This document shows, one piece after another, positions 1 to 11,708 of a DNA stretch of 64,000 nt (position 1 is its first letter; each line of letters opens with the position of its first letter). The notes beneath the pieces were generated by a model, which was not told the DNA's origin, did not search any database, and saw only the letters and a program-made list of their open reading frames with translations. Both the position numbers and the translations under genes were made by a program. The stretch comes from Nephrocerus scutellatus (lineage: Eukaryota > Arthropoda > Insecta > Diptera > Pipunculidae): contig OX352764.1 in the NCBI GenBank assembly GCA_947095585.1, positions 2,527,001-2,591,000 of the forward strand, in the 5' to 3' direction.

Positions 1-996
1 ATGCCGCTATTTTTGGAATATTGAATATTTTTGCAAAAGAATAGAAATTCTTTATTTAACTTTAAGAGCAAACTGTGCTTGGAGCGATATATTAATAGCA
101 TCGGGTTCGCCTTTCAAACAAAACACAAATGCTAATGTACCTTTTCAGTGGATGAATGAACCCAGTTGTTATCCTTATCAGACAACATCTTAACTTCACC
201 TTTGCGATCATCCCCAAAGAAATCACCCTTCGTGGCACGAGTGTGCACACAGACAAAGCAGCTGTGCTTATTGCTTATGTATTAGCAGTAATTGTCCCAC
301 AGCGTGCGCGACACAGCAGCTAAAACGCTATCAATTATCACGACGACCATCGGTTTGACGACCCGAAAAGAGGGGAAATATTTTGGGAATGCTTTGGTAA
401 AATAAAAAAAAATAAAAAAAAACAAAAAACACAAAAATCAGAATCAGAAATCAAAAGATGAAATTCAATATCAGGTTTTAAGAAATTGTTGCATGTACTT
501 ATTGCGATATCTAAGTTGTTCTTGCTCTTGAAATACTTTTTGTGTGGGTGTTTGTGTGTTTGTTGGTTTGTTTACTGAAAAACTTTATGACAAGTTGTAA
601 AATTGTCTTTTAATTACAAAATAAATTTATTCGCGCATGTTATTTTGTGCCTCTGCCCTCCCACGGCCCTCCCACGGCCCTCCCACTGCACTGCGATGGA
701 ACGATCTGCCTCAATTTTATTATGGAATTTTTATTTTAGGTAAAAATTTTAGGAGTTTTTCGAAATAGATTTTTATTTTCCGACTTAACCGACTTAATAA
801 CCATTTGCAAATGGATAAGAGATGTATTAAGATCCTTATCGATTTGCAAACGGTAATGAAAGAAGAAAAATTCTTTATTTATAGCAAAACAAACGTTATA
901 ATAGTTTAAGTTATTACAGAGCTTGGATATTTAAAAATTTGTATTTAACTTGAATTTATCTGTCTGCCTATATTTTCGACTTCTAATAAATAAATA
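1..996. other. AT-rich non-coding DNA
   Basis: No coding frame of note and no recognisable family. The only structure seen is a short tandem repeat at about 653-688, three copies of a CCCTCCCACGG-like unit of about 12 bp. The stretch ends where the first SINE copy begins. Confidence 0.6.
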
Positions 997-1228
997 GTGG
1001 GCGCCGTGACTCAGTGGAAATGCACATGGCTTGGCTACTGAGCAGGAGGTTCGTGGTTCGAATCCCAGTAACACCAAAAGTATTTTTCACTTTGTCTCAC
1101 CTCTCGCGAATGGGTGACAAACGTTCCGAGAGTAATAACTTGTCACGGAAAGCTTCTCAATTGGCCGTTCGGATACGGCATTAAATTGTAGGTCCCTTCC
1201 ATTTGTGTGCAAAAATATACATCATCAT
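997..1228 (+). mobile_element. tRNA-derived SINE, copy 1
   Basis: The element starts GTGGGCGCCGTGACTCAGTGG, with an A-box-like TGACTCAGTGG and a B box GGTTCGAATCC about 40 bp downstream, as expected for a tRNA-derived RNA polymerase III promoter. The body (ACACCAAAAGTATTTTTCAC, then the CTCGCGAATGGGTGACAAACG block and CGTTCGGATACGGCATTAAATTG) is shared with copies near 11709, 17065, 43725 and 53368. The 3' tail found in the full copies is missing. The copy stops at a CATCATCATC stretch that is also the tail of the RTE fragment on the other strand. Sequence identity between copies is seen directly; the SINE assignment is inference from the box A/B head. Confidence 0.8.
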
Positions 1229-2432
1229 CGTGTCCTGTAACCCCGGTTGGGGCATAGGGCGTCAACAAAACGTCTCCATCCTTCACGGTCTGCAGCAAGG
1301 TATTTTAGCTGTGGCCACGTCCTTCTCTGGGATTCTGCTTCTGCTAAGACAGTTGATTTCCATGTTTTTTTTGGTCTTCCAAACCGCCGTGCACCCTGTG
1401 GATTCCATTAAAAGGACTGCTTTGCAATTTCGTCGTTTGGTTTGCTCAGTGTGTGACAAATCCATGGCCATTTACGCTATCTTATATCGACGTCCAGCCG
1501 CTCTTGACTTGTCCTGCGCCACAATTCCTCGTTTGATACAATTTGTGCCCAGCGAATCTTTAGGATGTGTCGTGGACAGCGATTCACAAAAGGTTGCAAT
1601 TTCCTCGAAATACTAGACGTGCCTTTCCAGGTTTCACAGGCATATAACAGCACGGATTTGACATTGGATTCGAAGAATCTCAACTTAGTGCGTAAGGAAA
1701 TTTGACTGAATTTCCAAATTGGGGTCAGAGTACCAAAGGCAGCACGAGCTTTATTAATTCTACTTTTAACGTCCAGATCCGTACCGCCATTTGCAGAAAC
1801 AATACTGCCGAGGTAGTTAAACTCAACTTATTCCTGTATAATAATACGCTGCTGTGTGGAGCGGCCTGTGAGCATTATTTTTGTCTTTTTGCTTTTTATT
1901 CTTAGACCACTCGACTCTTTCACTTTCTTTCAGTGTTTGGCACATCTCGTTCAGCCCACTGATGTTATTAGCCAGGAGGCATATGTCATCGGCATAGTCT
2001 AAATGACTGAGCCTTTCAAACGGTCTCCATTGAATGCGCTGTCGCTCCGCTGTACCAACACTGGCCGTCAGTACGTCGTCCATCGCCAGCAGGAAGAGGA
2101 TTGGCGATAGAACATCCCCCTGTCTAACGCCCTGTTGCACTACGAAGGAGTTGGATAGCTGCCCATTGTGTAAAACAAAACACCTTGCGTTGTTGTAGGA
2201 CTCTCTAATAATGGCAACAATTTTTGGGGGAATTCCTCTACAAAGCAACGATCTCCATATACATTCTCGGCTAACTCGATCAAAGGCCTTCTCAAAATCC
2301 ACGAACATGAGGTAAAGCGGTGATTGAAATTCCATCGACTGCTCAAGGACGATACGCAGGGTGTTGATATGGTCGACACATGATAGACCACGACGGAAGC
2401 TAGCTTGATGCCTCTGCTCTGGCGTACTAGTG
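1225..2432 (-). mobile_element. RTE-like non-LTR retrotransposon, RT and C-terminal remnant
   Basis: Read on the minus strand from 2432 down, the decayed frame gives a reverse transcriptase. It has an ASFRRG start, VDHINTLRIVLEQS, the palm motif FVDFEKAFDRV, QQGVRQGDVLSPILFLLAMDD, and the catalytic LDYADD box (near 2000). Further down come LLYACETW and RYRKWKWIGHTLRKP. The end reads DREGWRRFVDALCP, the usual C-terminus of RTE-clade elements. It finishes in an (ATG)n microsatellite tail at about 1225-1235, also typical of RTE. Frameshifts and stops break the frame, so it is a dead copy. The same family recurs at 46455-47230. The clade assignment is from motif recognition, not a search. Confidence 0.85.
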
Positions 2433-2980
2433 ATTGGAGATTATTTTGAGTGACTACGTCATTGAGTCGGTGTTGGTAAGGCGTCCTTACCGACTACAGG
2501 TGGCGTCTGCTCCAGCACTACTGGTGGCGAGAAGAATACCGAAGTTCTATAAGCACAAGGCACGACAGCGAGGGTGGAAGGTACTGACGCGGTTTACAGA
2601 CAGTCGTCCGGTCTGGAAAAAATATGTCTGTCTGCGGAATACAACCAGAAAGGTTAGTTGCGCATGTTTATACTCTGTCACCATGTCTGTGATGATTTAT
2701 GCTTGTTGATTTCAGTGTACACAAAATAGTGATTAAGTTAGTGTAGAACTTCCACTAGTTAATCTTGTTCGCAAGGAATTCTTCAATTTTATGGCCAAAA
2801 GTGGCCGATCCTAAAGCTGTTATGACACTACCTTTTTTTGGGCTTGTAAATTGGCTGAAAACTAGCGGCGTAAAAAAAGCTGCTAGCCGGTTGACAAAAA
2901 AATGTAAGCTGAATTACATTTTCAATGCCATTTTTTGACATTTTCGACACTGAATATAAAATCTATCTTACAGATCTACT
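2433..2980. other. Non-coding spacer
   Basis: No protein family is recognised. A short open frame at 2434-2709 has no motif and looks fortuitous. The 5' part may be residual RTE sequence upstream of the RT domain. Confidence 0.4.
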
Positions 2981-3483
2981 TTATTGAAAACAGCGGCGGA
3001 TAAACGAGTTTTTGCCTGGGTGTAAGGCATAACCCAACATACTGAGTGAAATTATCGGACGGACAATTCGTAAAACTATTAGACATATGGTTTGTAACGG
3101 GGGAACTTCGTTAGAAGATAAGAGTGCTGTCGTTAGCGAAAGAATTAATCGGATAAGAGTAGCGGAGAGGAGATCATTAATGAAAATGAGAAAAAGTGTC
3201 GGAGATAAAACAGAGCCTTGAGGAACACCGGCGTTTGTGCGGTGAACGTTGGATTTGTCAACCATTCAATACGACCGCGAATACGAACGGTCAGAAAGGT
3301 AGTTACTAGTCCAGTCAGGGCCTTATCAATTCCATAGATATTCATTTTCGACAAAAGAGCTTGGTTACCAGACACTGTCAAATGCCTTGAGCTAGCTGCG
3401 AAATGTGAAGCAAGCAGATTAGCCTTCTCTATAGAGCTGATGGTTGGAATTGATGACGAGGCAGTACTTTTAATTCGTTTCAC
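2981..3483 (-). mobile_element. CR1/Jockey-like LINE, RT fragment
   Basis: On the minus strand two overlapping frames give RIRGRIEWLTNPTFT, then [20 protein letters not shown] and DLLSAT, the core of a non-LTR reverse transcriptase. The aspartate box region is frameshifted. The same family ([27 protein letters not shown]) recurs at 24780-26340, 26395-26730 and 32230-33390. A broken fragment only. Confidence 0.8.
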
Positions 3484-3961
3484 AAATTCTTACTCCCTTT
3501 GGGACATTGAAGTATTTTTGTCCCAGTTTCTGGGCATAGTTGAATTTAAGGTAGACATTGCAAACATTCCTGACTCGTCTAAACTTGAAACTCAAACATT
3601 CATAGCAAACTTTAAAACGCGCTTCAAAACAATTCAAACCAGATTATCAATTTCTGAATTCTGTTACTGATAGTAAAACAAACAAACACACAACCAGCAC
3701 AACCGGCTTAACTTCTTAGCTTTAACTTTTAGGTGCGGTACACCGAATATGTGTGGTGTTTCCTCTGCTCTCACTAACTGCCATCAAATCAATTTATAGC
3801 ATAAGTGCTCTGCATCTTCATACACATAAAAGCATCAAAAGCTCTTCAAAAGGTATTCGCAAAGAAAATTACCAACGATGTGTTGATTTTAAATTCTCTC
3901 TAATATTATAGTTGCTCTTCGGTTTAGATTACTAAAAAAATTATTTGACAGCTGCGGTATG
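3484..3961. other. Non-coding spacer
   Basis: AT-rich. The first part (to about 3665) may be further decayed LINE sequence. No gene or repeat structure is recognised. Confidence 0.35.
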
Positions 3962-3963
3962 TA

Positions 3964-4947
3964 CACTGCGGTTCACTAGATTAGTGGCAGACAATTTTGG
4001 AAAGTAAAAATGATCTTTCTGTCGTTATATGGCAGTGATAGAAATAAGAAAAATGCTGAAAGAAACAGTTGGCAAAAAGTTCTCTGATGTACCGTTATCT
4101 AGTTCTGAATATTTTGTATTACCCACAAACTAATCTAACTTTCACCATCATTTGCTTTTTCTTTCCTGACATATAACTGAATAAAATCAACTTTAGCATA
4201 ATCAACTCATGTCTGTTCCCGTACTTAAAAGTAGTAATAATTATTGCTAATTGCTACGACTTTTTACTCAAACACGTTCCCTTACTCGAAAAAATAGTAA
4301 AACAGAGCGGAAAATAGAGAGTAAGTTTATTTGCCCTCCTTGCGAATTTTGCCAATTTTTACTAAAAAAATTTCTGTGAGTAACATGTGAACATTCTGTC
4401 AAAAACAAATTTATGTGGCGTTCGTTTTTTCCTACACTTTCCTAACCAAGTAAACTAATTTTTGGCGTTAAGCGAAAATAAAATGTCCAATCGCACGTTT
4501 TGTATGTGAATTTGTGTTAAAATGCTCGCACAAATGCCACGATGACGATGAGAATGTAATGTTTTTATTTTAAAATTGTAACATAAGCAAACAAATCGAG
4601 TGTAATTTTGCATCTTACACTTTTTCTATCAAAAGAAAGCCTCATAACAAACTTACTTGTGAAGGTTGAATTTTGGAATAAAGTATTTTGACATTTTCTA
4701 CCAAGTCAACAATTTTGTGGTTTTATTCGTTCCCAAACTACTTTTTGGCATAAGGGATTTTGACAGTTTCTACAAAGCCAACAATTTTTAGGTTTTATGC
4801 GTTCCCATACTACTTTTTGTGTCCTTGCTCTCTCTCTCTAAAAGATTTTATGTAAATTTTCTCTTTTGCTAATTTTTACTACAAAAAGTACGGGAACCAG
4901 CCTTTATCTCCCAAAATGATGTGCTTCTAATCTAGTGAACCGCAGTG
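3964..4947. mobile_element. Tc1/mariner-type MITE with 21-bp terminal inverted repeats
   Basis: The left end, starting CACTGCGGTTCACTAGATTA at 3964-3984, is matched perfectly as its reverse complement at 4927-4947. Both ends are flanked by TA (3962-3963 and 4948-4949), the dinucleotide duplicated by Tc1/mariner transposases. The 984-bp interior is AT-rich, has no transposase frame, and carries a tandem duplication of about 70 bp at 4689-4830. The repeat ends and TA flanks are seen directly; the superfamily is inferred from the TA target. Confidence 0.88.
4689..4830. repeat. Tandem duplication of about 70 bp inside the MITE
   Basis: Two adjacent copies share the blocks TTGACATTTTCTACCAAGTC / TTGACAGTTTCTACAAAGCC, then CAACAATTTT, GGTTTTATTCGTTCCCA and ACTACTTTTTG. 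The unit is about 70 bp and the copies differ at scattered sites. Confidence 0.8.
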
Positions 4948-4949
4948 TA

Positions 4950-7029
4950 CGTGCGATTGGTGTTTGTTAGCGAGTGCATGCAAAGAAGGGAACTCAGTTA
5001 GCAATCAAAGGGATCGATTTTTGCTGACGCCATCATTAACTTCACATATCACAAGACACAAGCACATTAGGTGCATAATATTCATTCTTGTTTAACCCGA
5101 TTGTTATAAATATTTTGCAATAAACAACAACTCACAATTTACAAACAAGACAACAAAATTATGTAATTACAAAAACACAGGTCGCTTAAGAGATTATGCC
5201 AGCAGTTAGGTTATCATACAGTCAGTAACGAGAACTTTTCGCGCGTGTAACGGAGATGTTTTGAATCGAATGTGGAATGAAAGATTATAGGTAGGTATTT
5301 GTTGTAGTTACGAAATGATATGACCTTCGCACAATAACTTTCTTCCGGTTTTTCAATTACATTCGTCTGATTGTAGTTATTGTCTGGGCTCTGGGGGAAA
5401 ACGAAATTACTTTTAGTAATGGCTTGGCCTTTAAAATGAAAAAAATGACAGTGGAATGAATTAAAGAGCATTGGTTGACAGTGACACTTGACGGACAAGA
5501 TTTCTCGATTGAAGAATCATTAATGTTGATAAAGAGAAGGAGAGGGATTATTGTTTTGGGCGTGTGTGTGTATGGTGTTTGGTTTTTGACATTATTTTCC
5601 AGCTGTGTTAGTGTGTTAATCAATTGAACTCTGTGATCTGGTCTGTGCAGCAGAGCCAACCTGCATCAAATTGATAACAAGTTAACCGCTAGAAGTGCTG
5701 CAGGTGACGTTTCTTGGAGATAATGGGCGGCTTGTCATCAGCACTCATCGAGAGCAAAACAAAAAGGAAAAGTTGTTTTTATATGCATGCTGTTAGACTA
5801 TTAAATACATAATGTAAATACATATGTACATTTATGTAAATTTCAAACTCAGTGTAGCCACACACTGCTTACCTGCTGCTGCTGTTGCTGACGAAAAGCA
5901 GCATTAATTCGATTTCATGATGTACCCTACTGGTTTTATTTTTAGTAGCACTGCACAACACACACACTATAGCACTTAGCACACTGTTAGCATCTTATTG
6001 GGGGCAACTATTTTGCAATATTTTTAAAATTTAAATTTTTGGTAGTACCTTTGGCCTTCAACTCAATACGAGTCTGTTAGAAAAATGCACCATCTACTCT
6101 GGAAATATCTGACGGGTTGTGTATTTATTGCGAATTGGAGGATGTGTCTATTCATAAAACCACCACAAACGTCAAAGAAGCCGAAATTTGTTTATCGACG
6201 TTGTTCCGCACGTAATAAGATAAATGACAGGTGCAGCAGACGTACGTGATGAATGATGATAATCCGTCTGAGCTAATTACCGTATCCGCTGTGCTGTGCA
6301 ATACTGCAATAGCACAATTAATTTACACTTTGCGAATGCGAATGCCACAAGCACAATATTGAAGCTGCGGCCACTGAAAATCCCGAGATCGACAGACACA
6401 AAATAATCTTCATCTTCTTACGTGGTCGCGTATCGACCGAGACCGACCAACCGACGTGCAGGCAATATTCGTTTTTATTTCTGCGAAAACAGCACGCAGC
6501 AGTGTTTTGTAGATTTGATAAAATTCACGCACGCACGGCTTAGTGTTGTCGTATTGCAAGAAAATTAAAACGTTAATTATTACATTACTTATTATTTGTT
6601 CCGGAGATCAAATGGAAACATTTTCTGCACTTTTCTATGCTCATCCGCTACGCTTGCATAACAACACGACGCCACGAGATGTAAACCCACTTTGTTTAAC
6701 TCGAGCTCTTGAAATGCAGATCTGAGTCCGAAATTAATATCAACGAGCATTTGAAGGCATTACTGTCAGAGAGAGCTTTCACGCATGAAATTTCTTGATT
6801 GCCATGAATTAGATTTCTCTTAATAATATTAGAACGACAAACGAGTACGGTCTACCGTGTACAAGACTAGAAGCAACTAACGAGAAATCACCTACGTTTT
6901 ACATGACAGTGCTGCATTTTAAGACACACGTTTTCCTTAGGACCGTAATGTGTGCTAAGGAATTCGAACAGAATTTTTTTGGTATGTTGTAAGATTTTGG
7001 AATCGCGACAATGATATTTTTAGTTTATA
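4950..7029. other. Mostly unique non-coding DNA, possible distal 5' exon
   Basis: No coding frame is recognised. The stretch 5850-6540 is GC-richer and less repetitive than its surroundings. On the minus strand a short ATG-led segment rich in CAG (about 5868-5905) ends in a good donor, CAG|GTAAGCAG (GT at 5866-5867). This could be the first exon of a gene whose body lies left of the window, but nothing else supports it. Confidence 0.3.
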
Positions 7030-7475
7030 AAATTTGGGGCTGCACAAAAATGAGACCAAAACAAAGTACATGGTGCAACGTCTGCCAGCAGAAAATCCAA
7101 CATCCAATGGTGGAGCGCGAATTTGAAGTGCAATTTTTACTTTCTCGGGTCAACTGTAGCCTGCAGCCGATAACAGCATAGAACCAGAACTTGGCGCACA
7201 GTTGCTAAAAGCCAACAGATCTAGGAGTCTGTCAAGACTCTTTAATTCCAGGAACTTAACCATAACATCCAAGTTGCTGGTATATAAGGCAGACAATGGT
7301 CATACCAGTTCTTACATATGGATCCGAGACTTGCGAAGAAGGCGTAGACCAGGACGATCAGAGTTTAGGGATGCAAAACTAGATGACATTGGCTCAAAAT
7401 CGGGACCGGTGGAGAGACTTTTGCGGGAGGCCAGGCCCGGACCCCGGTTGTAGAGCCAAATATGATGATGAATTA
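7030..7475 (+). mobile_element. RTE-like retrotransposon, 3' end
   Basis: In shifting frames the plus strand gives NLGLHKNETKTKYMVQ, ANRSRSLSRLFNSRNLTITS, KLLVYK, a decayed VLTYGSETW (TSSYIWIRDL), and RRPGRSEF followed by LLREARPGPRL and a stop. This is the C-terminal third of an RTE/BovB-type protein. It ends in AAATATGATGATGAATT, the microsatellite tail that also closes the copies at 24600 and 40195. 5'-truncated and broken. Confidence 0.8.
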
Positions 7476-7515
7476 AAAAAAATGTCTCCGTAAGATCTAA
7501 TAAACAATTGAGGTG

Positions 7516-7745
7516 TGGCCACAATACGACTTTCTTTTACGGACGGGGACGGAATATTCAGTAAATTTTTTTTAAATTTTTTTTTATTTATTTTTAAATT
7601 TTGTTTTTTTTTTATTTTCTTTTGCACTTAATAGATTTCTCATACATGCTATACTTTTTGAGATATTTGCAAAAATTCGAAAAACTGTCAAAGTAAACTG
7701 TTTCTTCCGTTTGGCCGCTTTTCTCCACAATCAACTAAAACCACC
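7516..7745 (+). repeat. Dispersed repeat of about 220 bp, copy 1
   Basis: Starts TGGCCACAATACGACTTTCT at 7516 and shares ordered blocks with 50907-51120: GACGGGGACGGAAT, TTTTGCACTTAA, CTTTTTGAGATATTTG, TCGAAAAACT and the TTTCTTCCGTTTGGCCG region. A third, reversed partial copy lies at about 35470-35565. There is no coding capacity. The class is unknown. Confidence 0.65.
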
Positions 7746-8499
7746 CAATTTATGAAAAGATTAAAGCTACACGCTACAAGTTAATTTATTTTAAAAAAGT
7801 GCTGCCAACAACGTATTTGTTTACAATCGAAAACATAAGTGTTGTCGTTTGAATGCGCTCCTACAATGAAACAACTTAATACTTAAGAGAAGAGTTACAA
7901 TATTGTATGGATTTCAAACATAACAAGCAAACAATTTTTTTTGGTCAAAACCAGAATCCATACCATCTTGTAAGTCGTAAGTATTAAGTTTTTCCATCGC
8001 ATGAGCGTACTTACCATTGTTACATACTTTTTGTAGCAAAATGAGTAAACCGAAATTGACATAAAAATATCTCACAGAGAGCAAACACAAAAAAGTACGA
8101 GAACATCAACATACAACAACATTTAGATTTTGTCAAAAAACACAAAAATTTTTAAGTGACAGCTGCTGCTAAGTTATCAAATTGAATCAAATTGTACAGG
8201 GCCCAGCCTATATAATCCGTTGCATCTGTTGATTTGATGCGAGGTATGCAACTGACATATCGACTTTATACACGCGTTCTATCATATGTGTCTCATAGGC
8301 AAAGCATATGAAGGAAGCGACCAAAAAAGTTGACTAACTATAAACTTTGCTCTCCGGCAACCCTTTGACAGTTCTCTCTCACAATAGTTTGAAGGTTATT
8401 TTGGCATTTGGTTTTGTTTTCCTGTACGACGACAACGTATTCATTGGGTAACCACCATCAAAAAATTCATAATGGGAAATTTTATGTGTATGATATTAA
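7746..8499. other. Non-coding spacer
   Basis: AT-rich sequence with no recognisable gene. It leads into the long inverted repeat that starts near 8500. Confidence 0.4.
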
Positions 8500-8890
8500 T
8501 GCTGGATTTATAGTGGATTTACACTTGGGCCATGTCAGAAAAAATGAGCAGTGCAGGGCGACTATAGTTAAATTCAAATTGTGGTTCGCCAGAAGAGACT
8601 GACACTACACGAATGTTATAGTTATTTTATATCTGCAGGGAAAATAATATCTGTTTCATTATGGTAACGTTGAAAAAATACAACTTCTCTTGTATGGGGC
8701 GCGCGAATAAAAATGAGCAGGTTAACAGCCAGACGAGAGAAGTAGTATATTTTTCAATGTTACCATAATGAAACAGATATTATTTCCCCTGCAGATATAA
8801 AATAAATATAACATTCTTGTAGTGCCAATCTCTTCTGGCTAACCACACCAGTCGTCCTGCACAGCACAAATGTAAATCAAGCATTATGCA
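8500..8890. mobile_element. Foldback / long-TIR MITE
   Basis: The left arm (about 8513-8691) and right arm (about 8735-8885) are near-perfect inverted complements. Matching blocks include CAGAAGAGACTGACACTACA / TAGTGCCAATCTCTTCTG, TTTATATCTGCAGGG / CCCTGCAGATATAAA, and ATCTGTTTCATTATGGTAAC / GTTACCATAATGAAACAGAT. A loop of about 43 bp (TGTATGGGGC...CCAGAC) separates them. No transposase frame is present. The arms have diverged by a few substitutions and indels. The class cannot be fixed without flanking duplications. Confidence 0.85.
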
Positions 8891-10471
8891 TAATTATAGG
8901 AGACTTTGGGATGTTTAATGAACGATAATTATATTTTTATATGATTACTATGGCATCTTCAAAGAATGATAATTAGATATTAATAGGTTGATTCTGCGAT
9001 GCTTATATGATAATAGGATTATTCCCAAATCGTAACATCAGCTTAATTGATGCAGGTAGGAGCTCCAACTATACTGTATAGCTGAAACCCCAAAGCAAAT
9101 TTTTCCACTAATTTCCCAATTTATCTTCAATATCACCGTCCAAAAGTTGTGAACGTGACTAGGTTGCAGCATTCATATAGCAAAAGTGGGTGAATACATA
9201 CGAGATAAGTTTTATGCATGACCAGCCCCTTCAAGAGCATACTAAAAAAAATCCCTACCACATTGTCACATCAGCAATGATAATTCCATTAGATTAGTCT
9301 TGTCCGCCCATTCAATTACGCGCAGGAAGCGCAAATTGGTGCATGTGCACGTGACTGACCAAATGGTCCAAGCTGACCTACTTGTACTTGCATACAGGCG
9401 TTTCCTGGTGAACAAAACTTCCAATCATGTATAATAACAACATATGAACGCTTGATTTTAACAATTTTTGATTCTGGCCCTTTTTATTTTTTTCCAGTCC
9501 TTCTCATAGACATGTTCCAAAACTCATCACATCTGCTGCTATAATCGACTTGGAAATGAATAACTGAGAAAATTTATAATGCAAATGCAAATGTAATTTC
9601 TTTTATTCATTTTCTTCAATAAATAACTATTTTACAAAATATTTTTGGTAAATCTATCGTAAGACTTTTTGTGACTTGTCTATTTTTGCTTTTACCGATT
9701 AATGTATCCTCGAAAAAGTAGGACTCAAATAAAGGAACGATTTTGTAAAAATTATAAATAAATAAGAAGACTAGAAATTATGATTTAATATTATACAACG
9801 AGAGTAATCAATAACAGCATAAATAAAATTATATACGATTGCAATTGATGGAGGTGTTGAAAATCGAGTGAAACCATGTTATTAGGAGAAGATGTGTGTA
9901 GGGATGTGTATGTCTCGTGCGCTAAACTAATATCAAATTAAAAACCATGTGTCCGTCAACCGGCGAAGGAACCAAAAATGGGACAATTTGAACTTTTTGC
10001 TCTTTGGTATTTCGTTTAGTGGCACCTTCTGCTAGCGCTTAATAAGCACTGGCCTTAAAATGCATTGTTTTTCTTACAAACATCTAGTTATTATATTAAC
10101 ATTTTGTGCGTATCTTGTTTCCTTGAGAAAATATAATGCCTGTAACCATTAAAATTTATGTTCTTCTGTTCTTCTGTTGATATTTGTCTCGTCGAACTCT
10201 TTAAATGTACAATGAGTGTGCTGAAATGACAAAACTTTGTTTTAAAACTTAAATTATAACAAAAACCCGTCTTCAAATTCACTGGACACGCCCATTAACC
10301 ACAAAGAATTATTTAAATGATGTACGTATTGACTTAATGCGACTTATTGGCTATGTTTTTTGAAAATGTCTTTCATGGTAAAAAACTTGATAAGTTGTAA
10401 GCAAACCACACAACACAACTTTCAAGGAAGATCAATAATAATTGTGGGATATGAAATTATCCTTTCAATCT
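8891..10471. other. AT-rich intergenic DNA downstream of the cornichon gene
   Basis: No gene, repeat family or RNA is recognised. The part next to 10471 should contain the 3' UTR of the cornichon-family gene, but I find no standard AATAAA signal close to its stop. Confidence 0.4.
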
Positions 10472-11078
10472 TCAAAATTCAGTTATAATTTCTTCTTCTT
10501 CGTGCCTCCTAATTGGATCGCCTTTCAGAAGGGATGATATCATGCTGAAAAAAGGAAGCAGCAAAAAGTTCGTTTAAAAATACTGATGTTTCTTTTTCTA
10601 ATACACTCATTCAACTTACCAATAGAGTGCAATAAAGAACACCACAAAGTAGAAACCAAGATAGATCATGCAATTCCTCAGATGAATTTTCAGCAGCCCT
10701 CGACTGTGAATGTCTACGGGATCATAAACGCCGAGACTGTCTCGTGGTTGCCTGTAAATCTCATAGCCAAGCCAGATGGCCATCGGAAGATTAAGAAACA
10801 CCAACAACCAATGACCACCAAGCAGCAGAAAAACACACAAAATTGCATGGCTCCCGAATTTGGGAATGACCCAAAAGTTTAATCGGTTACAACATTCCTG
10901 CGCGTTTATATAGTCGCATTCCAGATCGGCCAGGATGAGCACCTAAATAGATATTAATATTAGCTCTAACTACCACTTGTTCCATCGTTTTCTTTGCACT
11001 CACATAGTAAATCAACAACAAGAGTATCGCCCCATATATTAAAAGGGACAGGGCGAAAAGAACTGGCTCCGGTAACAT
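10472..11078 (-). CDS. cnir: Cornichon-family cargo receptor (CNIH4 / cornichon-related)
   Basis: Cornichons are small ER membrane proteins that bring cargo (for CNIH4, reportedly GPCRs) to COPII vesicles. Three coding exons: 11004-11078, 10620-10942 and 10472-10544. Every junction is GT/AG and the phases fit (0, then 2/1), giving 156 residues. The start MLPEPVLFALSLLIYG has a good context (ACAATG). The 24-residue extension upstream would need GTG and is rejected. Family marks: an N-terminal membrane segment, then DLECDYINAQECCNRLN, the FWVIPKFGSH region, HWLLVFLNLPMAIW, GVYDPVDIHSRGLLK, and a last hydrophobic segment LGFYFVVFFIALY. The C-tail RRHEEEEIITEF is acidic. The gaps and GVYDP/IHSRG motifs fit CNIH4 better than cornichon itself. 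It lies 2.1 kb beyond the 3' end of MICU1 on the same strand. Confidence 0.94.
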
Positions 11079-11708
11079 TGTCCCAAATTCCACCCGCAGC
11101 ACAATCCTTTTGCACAGCTGCCAATGCTTAATCGTCTAGTTTTGTTTAATTACTGATTTGCACTTGTTGTTGTTTATGTTTTTCAAAATAATTTTTTATC
11201 AACCACCACCAGTCCCACCACCATAACCCGTGAATCTGTTCCGGAAAACTGTGACAACTAGAGCAAATGTCAAAAATCAAGTGTCACTAGAATATGAAAT
11301 TAGACGGATAAACATTTGAAAGCTCCTGACCATTGAAGGTAATGTTTTTCGTTCTGTTGAGTTGGCAAAACTGTAGGAATTAGGTTCGTTTGTGTGACAC
11401 AGCCGTTGCAATAAGTTTAGAAAATAATTGCAATTAATTTCAATGACAGAAAAAAAGATTTATTGCAAATAAACAAACAATTGGTTTTGACTGCTAAACT
11501 GTTTCCAGCAAGAGAGAAATATATCAAAAGTATTTCTTGGAATATTATTTTATATTTATCTTATGAGGAAATCTCAATTTTGTGACGTTTTTATAAATAT
11601 TTTCAGTGCACACAAAGAGTTGTCAAAAAAATAACGAGTTCTTTTATTCGTTTAGAGCGCTTAAGCTTTTAATGTGTTTTGTTTCATTTAATAATTTTGT
11701 TAGAATTA
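11079..11708. other. Upstream region of the cornichon gene
   Basis: Probable 5' UTR and promoter of the minus-strand cornichon gene, then AT-rich spacer. No TATA box or initiator can be placed with confidence. Confidence 0.4.

Noticed and set aside
11079..11102. An earlier start for the cornichon gene
   Set aside because: It would begin with GTG. The ATG at 11078 has a good context and gives the usual family N-terminus.
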